DNA from: Peptacetobacter sp900550335
Lineage (GTDB): Bacteria; Bacillota; Clostridia; Peptostreptococcales; Peptostreptococcaceae
NCBI RefSeq assembly: GCF_047528295.1
Contig: NZ_CP180001.1
Coordinates: 1,426,001-1,490,000, forward strand
DNA length: 64,000 bases
Reading direction: 5' to 3'
Part shown: positions 60,261 to 64,000 of the stretch, piece by piece
Layout: each line of letters opens with the position of its first letter
How positions within the stretch are numbered: position 1 is the first letter of the stretch
Notes under the pieces: model-generated
What the model saw: only the letters and a program-made list of their open reading frames with translations
Database searches by the model: none
Told to the model about the DNA's origin: nothing
Made by a program: the position numbers and the translations under genes

Positions 60261-61586
60261 ATGACTACTAATAGTAAATCTGTAAATATTTCAATAAATG
60301 AAAAATATCTGGAAGGAAAAGAAGATAATTTTGATATTATATCTATATTTGGAAGAAAGAACTTAGATGAGATACAAAAGATAATTTCTGATGTTACAGG
60401 GCTTGCTTTTGTAACTGTTGATTACAGAGGAGAGCCAGTATCAGAACCAACTAAGTTTTCAAACTTCTGTAGAAAAATGAGAACAGACAAAAATAAGCGG
60501 ACTTTGTGCAAGTTATCGGATGCATCGGGTTCAATAATAGCAGCTACAACAAAACAGACTAGCATATACTTTTGTCCATGTGGTCTTTTAGAGGTTGCTA
60601 TACCTATAATAATTAATGATAAATATTTAGGTGGATTTATCGGTGGGCAGGTAAGATGCCTAGATGCTCCAGATTCAGTTATGAGACTTAGTAAGAATAT
60701 GATTCCTGGTGGAGCAAATATACCAGATACAGAAATAAGAGCTGAAAAGACAAAAGATGTAGATATTAGCGATTTAAAGATATATTCATATAAAGAAATC
60801 GTATCAATAGCTAAACTTGTAGAGCTTATAATAAACCAATTAACAAAACAAGAGCTTATTTCTGGACATAATCAGAAAAAGAATTTAACTAGAATCAATG
60901 AACTTGAGGATAAGATAAAGAGACTAGAGTATCAAAACAACGCATTAAAAGAAAAGGTAGATACCTTAAAAAGAGATAATAATCTGTTCTTTATGAGAAA
61001 TACTTTTAATATGATATCAAATCTTGCAGTTATAGAAGATGCTTCAAAAACTAATGGAGCAGTGCTAAGATATTTAGATTTTATAGAAAGTGGATTAGAT
61101 CTTGACGGAAATAAAACTATTAGGGATGAAATAAGAAAGGTCGAAAAATTTATACAGCTTAATAAGATTAGATATTCAGATAGACTTGATTATAATATAA
61201 AATTTGAAAAAGATGTATTGGATATAAATATACCGTATTCTTTGATATTGCCATTTGTATATGCAGGAATCTATTATACTTTAAATACTGAAGATATCGA
61301 CCTTATGATAAATATAAGCATATCAAAAGTAGGCAAGGATATAGAAATTTTAATAGAAGATAATGGAACTGGACAAGCTATAACAGAACTGGAAAATGTT
61401 TACAAGATTTACGGTGGAAATCATGAAGGAAATGAAATCGTAAAATCTATTGTAGATGTTCAAAAGTTTATGACTGATACATTTGGCACAGAGTATAGAA
61501 TAAACACTGAAAGGATCAAAGGAGAGGGAACAAAGGTATACATTAAATACCCTATAAACTTTGATGAAGGTTTTGATTATGTATAA
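60261..61586 (+). CDS. PocR-domain sensor of LytS/YesM kinase type, lacking the phosphoacceptor His
   Basis: A 441-residue cytosolic protein. Residues ~28-190 are a PocR domain (TGLAFVTVDYRGEPVSEPT, FCRKMR, LCKLSD, YFCPCGLLEVAIPI), a predicted sensor of small diols. A coiled coil follows (residues 200-240). The LytS-type H-box is N-L-F-F-M-R-N-T-F-N instead of N-P-H-F-L-F-N-T-L-N, so F243 replaces the His. The N-box is FVYAGIYY, with Y334-A335 for Glu-Asn. Only the G1-like EDNGTG and the GEGTKVYIKYP end are kept. It overlaps the regulator gene by eight bases. Confidence 0.85.
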   Translation: MTTNSKSVNISINEKYLEGKEDNFDIISIFGRKNLDEIQKIISDVTGLAFVTVDYRGEPVSEPTKFSNFCRKMRTDKNKRTLCKLSDASGSIIAATTKQTSIYFCPCGLLEVAIPIIINDKYLGGFIGGQVRCLDAPDSVMRLSKNMIPGGANIPDTEIRAEKTKDVDISDLKIYSYKEIVSIAKLVELIINQLTKQELISGHNQKKNLTRINELEDKIKRLEYQNNALKEKVDTLKRDNNLFFMRNTFNMISNLAVIEDASKTNGAVLRYLDFIESGLDLDGNKTIRDEIRKVEKFIQLNKIRYSDRLDYNIKFEKDVLDINIPYSLILPFVYAGIYYTLNTEDIDLMINISISKVGKDIEILIEDNGTGQAITELENVYKIYGGNHEGNEIVKSIVDVQKFMTDTFGTEYRINTERIKGEGTKVYIKYPINFDEGFDYV

Positions 61587-62571
61587 AATACTTGTAGTAG
61601 ATGATGATGAATTAATGAGAATATCTATGACGAAAATCATTTCATCTGTAGATGGTTTTCAAGTAGATTATATTGCTAAAAATGGAAGAGAAGCAGTTGA
61701 AATCTGTAAAAACAATCAGGTTGATATAATTTTTATGGATATAATGATGCCTGTAATGAATGGAATAGACGCAACAAGGGAAATCCTTTCAATAAATCCA
61801 AAAGCAAACATATACATTGTCAGTAGCTACCAAAGTTTTGAAATGGCTAAATCGGCTATTAATAGCAAAATAAAACGGTATTTTGTTAAGCCAGTTAATC
61901 CAGAGATAATAGTAGAAATTTTAAATAATCATAGAGAAGATAAAGGAAACAAGGAAAACAGCTTAGCTAAAAGAATTTTCGATACTATAAACGAAAAAGA
62001 TTTTATGAAGGCATACGAAATAATCGATGAATTAGTCGATGAAATATATGAAATAAGTAAAGAAGCGGATTTAAGAACAGTTCTTAAAGAAATATCTGAT
62101 AAAGTTTTTATTTCAGTATTTCATGAAAGAGATTATGACTTTGAAGAAATTAAGAATAAGTTTAGTATATCTGATAAGGCTGTACTTGATAAGAGAATGC
62201 TTTCAATATGGATATTTAAAATAATGGACTACATTTTTGCTGAGATTAGCTCATCTAAATATGCTATTTTAAAGAATGTATTTAAATATATAGATGATAA
62301 AATAGGTGAAGACATTTCTTTAAAAGACATAGTAAAAGACTGTAATATAAGCCAGGGTTATTTAAGTAGAATTTTCAAAAAAGAATTAAACATGACGATA
62401 ATGAATTATATACATTTAAAGAAAATAAATCTTGCGAAAGAATACTTATGTATGACCGAAAAAAGTGGTGCAGAAATATCTTTTGAAGTTGGTTATAACG
62501 AATTTAGCTATTTCTGCAAAGTTTTTAAAAAGTACGAAGGTATGACGATTTCTGAATATAGAAATGTGTAA
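61579..62571 (+). CDS. Response regulator with AraC-type DNA-binding domain
   Basis: A 330-residue regulator. The receiver domain is intact: DDDE near residue 8, D54 in FMDIMMP, Ser-Ser near residue 82 and Lys in YFVKPVNP. The C-terminal ~100 residues are a double helix-turn-helix of AraC type (ISLKDIVKDCNISQGYLSRIFKKE, then FEVGYNEFSYFCKVFKKYEG). ATG 61579 follows AAGG by eight bases and overlaps the sensor gene. It probably activates the diol operon. Confidence 0.92.
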   Translation: MYKILVVDDDELMRISMTKIISSVDGFQVDYIAKNGREAVEICKNNQVDIIFMDIMMPVMNGIDATREILSINPKANIYIVSSYQSFEMAKSAINSKIKRYFVKPVNPEIIVEILNNHREDKGNKENSLAKRIFDTINEKDFMKAYEIIDELVDEIYEISKEADLRTVLKEISDKVFISVFHERDYDFEEIKNKFSISDKAVLDKRMLSIWIFKIMDYIFAEISSSKYAILKNVFKYIDDKIGEDISLKDIVKDCNISQGYLSRIFKKELNMTIMNYIHLKKINLAKEYLCMTEKSGAEISFEVGYNEFSYFCKVFKKYEGMTISEYRNV

Positions 62572-62601
62572 GGTTCATAGTCGCTAAATAAGGAGATCAA
62601 T

Positions 62602-63468
62602 ATGGACTTAAATTTATTAATTGCAGCCTTTGGTGGTGGAGTGATAGGAGCAGCTTTTGGAGCGATTCCAGCATTTATAATAACCGGTATACTTGCTATA
62701 GCAGGTGGTCTTATAGCTATGGCAGGGATTCCAGAATTATCAGTAGGTAGTATAACATTTGGTGTATTCTGGGGACCGCATATAGCATTTACTGGTGCAG
62801 CTGCAGCAACAGCAGTAGCAGCTTTAAAAAGACATAAAGTTGAATCATCAGGTGATGTATTAACACCACTTTATACAACAAAAGATATACCAACACTTTT
62901 ATCTGGAGGAGCTTTTGCTGTAGTAGGATTCTTATTCTACACACTATTTACAACAAAATTATCATTCCTTCAGACTGATGCACCAGGAGCTTCAGTGTTC
63001 TGTACATTAATGTTATGTAGATTAATAATAGGAAAAACAGGACCTGTAGGTTCATTAAAAGAAAAAAGAGACTGGATACCTAAAGCTGAATCAGGAGTGT
63101 TTGTTGATTTAATACTTGGAGCTGCATTTGGTTTAGTAATAGGTGCAGTTGGATATGTTATGAACAGCTTAGGAATATCTCCTGAAGCTATGGCATCTTA
63201 TCCAGTAGTATGCTTCGGTATAAGTGCAGCATCACTTATATTCTTACAGGCTGGATTTGGAATACCAATAACACATCACATATCTTTCCCATCAGCACTT
63301 GCTTATGTATTATCAGGTAATATACTTGTAGCAGTTTTAGTTGGTGCTATAAATGCTGTTGCTTGGCATTTTGCAGGAAACATAATAAATACAAATGGGG
63401 ATACTTACATAGACCCACCTGCTACAGTAATAATGATATCAGTAGCGCTTATAAATCTAATATTCTAA
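62602..63468 (+). CDS. Integral membrane protein of the microcompartment locus
   Basis: A 288-residue protein with about seven to eight membrane spans, rich in Gly and Ala (LIAAFGGGVIGAAFGAIPAFIITG, then GPHIAFTGAAAATAVAAL). A motif GIPITHHISFPSALAYVLSG is near residue 220. There is no NPA motif, so it is not a PduF/GlpF aquaporin. I do not recognise a named family. Between regulator and pduL, it may be a substrate or product transporter. Confidence 0.65.
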   Translation: MDLNLLIAAFGGGVIGAAFGAIPAFIITGILAIAGGLIAMAGIPELSVGSITFGVFWGPHIAFTGAAAATAVAALKRHKVESSGDVLTPLYTTKDIPTLLSGGAFAVVGFLFYTLFTTKLSFLQTDAPGASVFCTLMLCRLIIGKTGPVGSLKEKRDWIPKAESGVFVDLILGAAFGLVIGAVGYVMNSLGISPEAMASYPVVCFGISAASLIFLQAGFGIPITHHISFPSALAYVLSGNILVAVLVGAINAVAWHFAGNIINTNGDTYIDPPATVIMISVALINLIF

Positions 63469-63582
63469 CAAAAGGGAATTGTATATTAGAGTATTGTGAT
63501 TTTAGAATAGTAAATAGAATGAAAATTCTGAATTAAGACAGTATGAGAACTGTTAAAAAATACGATGAAAACGAGGGATACC

Positions 63583-64000
63583 ATGAAACAGGAAGAATTA
63601 ATAAACTTAATATGCAAGAGAGTAGTGGAAAAATTAAATGATTTAGAAGCATATAAGATCCCAATCGGTGTTTCAAATAGACATGTCCATCTGTCAAGAG
63701 AGCACTATGAAATTCTTTTCGGGAAAAATACTGTGCTTACTAAAAAAGTAGACCTTAAACAGCCAGGACAGTTTGCGGCGAATGAAGTTGTTACAATAAA
63801 AGGGCCAAAAGGAGAATTTAAAAAGGTTAGAATTTTAGGGCCATTTAGAGATAAATCACAGGTAGAAATATCTGTAACAGATTCATTTAGATTAGGAGTA
63901 AAACCTATGATAAAAGAATCTGGACAATTAGAAGGAACTCCTGGCATAGAAATAATAGGGCCAGAAGGATCAGTAACATTAGAATGTGGAACAATAGTTG
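63583..64000 (+). CDS. pduL: Phosphate propanoyltransferase PduL, cut by window end
   Basis: 139 residues are visible of a usual ~210. The N-terminal helix MKQEELINLICKRVVEKL is an encapsulation peptide. GVSNRHVHLSREHYE near residue 30 has the zinc-binding His pair. KVDLKQPGQFAANEVVTI and GPFRDKSQVEIS are family motifs. It makes acyl phosphate from acyl-CoA and frees CoA for PduP. AACGAGG-like site before the ATG. Confidence 0.92.
   Translation, partial: MKQEELINLICKRVVEKLNDLEAYKIPIGVSNRHVHLSREHYEILFGKNTVLTKKVDLKQPGQFAANEVVTIKGPKGEFKKVRILGPFRDKSQVEISVTDSFRLGVKPMIKESGQLEGTPGIEIIGPEGSVTLECGTIV

Noticed and set aside
1..64000. rRNA, tRNA, CRISPR array or insertion sequence
   Set aside because: No cloverleaf with TTCGA-type arm in a credible place, no rRNA-like stretch, no regular repeat-spacer series and no transposase-like protein was seen by eye. 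A tRNAscan or Infernal run would be needed to exclude small RNAs.

Overview
The window is AT-rich, AGA- and ATA-rich Gram-positive DNA with strong AGGAGG-type ribosome sites. Gene content (MiaB with a long N-terminus, DagK, LUD protein, a queuine-salvage operon, a glycyl-radical-enzyme microcompartment, an SPP1/A118-like prophage) points to an anaerobic gut member of the Clostridia, most plausibly Peptostreptococcaceae. The family is an inference from gene content and style; no rRNA is present to confirm it.

Bases 1 to about 28,000 are the right-hand part of a siphovirus-type prophage. In order: recombination and replication (RecT fragment, DnaD-like protein, SSB), small early proteins, a late-gene activator, terminases, portal, a MuF protein with a toxin-like tail, scaffold, capsid, connectors, tail tube, frameshifted tail chaperones, tape measure, baseplate and collagen-like fibres, a large receptor-binding candidate with an internal duplication, and a lysis cassette. 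A PIN-domain nuclease follows as a likely moron or boundary gene. The integrase and repressor would lie left of the window.

Bases 29,163 to 32,813 are ordinary chromosomal genes (miaB, a lipoprotein, a LUD-domain protein, a lipid kinase), ending at a long nested palindrome. Bases 33,000 to 44,463 are a defence island: a methyltransferase fused to a half specificity subunit, then a complete Type I restriction system (hsdM, hsdS, hsdR), an ApeA-like HEPN protein and a KAP P-loop NTPase. Two similar dyads flank the promoter at its head.

Bases 44,535 to 47,055 hold a promoter, a preQ1-I riboswitch and a three-gene queuine salvage operon (queuosine hydrolase QueK, an ECF S-component, the radical SAM enzyme QueL).

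Bases 47,202 to 64,000 are a bacterial microcompartment locus for B12-independent diol breakdown. A divergent three-gene unit (PduT-like shell protein, TPR plus nucleotidyltransferase-like DUF4037 protein, DUF4125-DUF336 fusion) faces the main operon. The main operon has the glycyl radical diol dehydratase, its activase, PduB, PduA, a PduM/flavoprotein-like cargo candidate, a BMC protein with a long charged tail, PduN, PduP, PduQ, a PocR-type sensor with its response regulator, a membrane protein and the start of pduL. The dehydratase has the residues of the glycerol/1,2-propanediol class (H164, H281, C432, E434, D446, G829), not those of choline TMA-lyase. The predicted route is diol to aldehyde, then acyl-CoA (PduP) to acyl phosphate (PduL), with PduQ regenerating NAD+. 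The PocR sensor looks like a degenerate kinase, because its phosphoacceptor histidine and N-box are missing.
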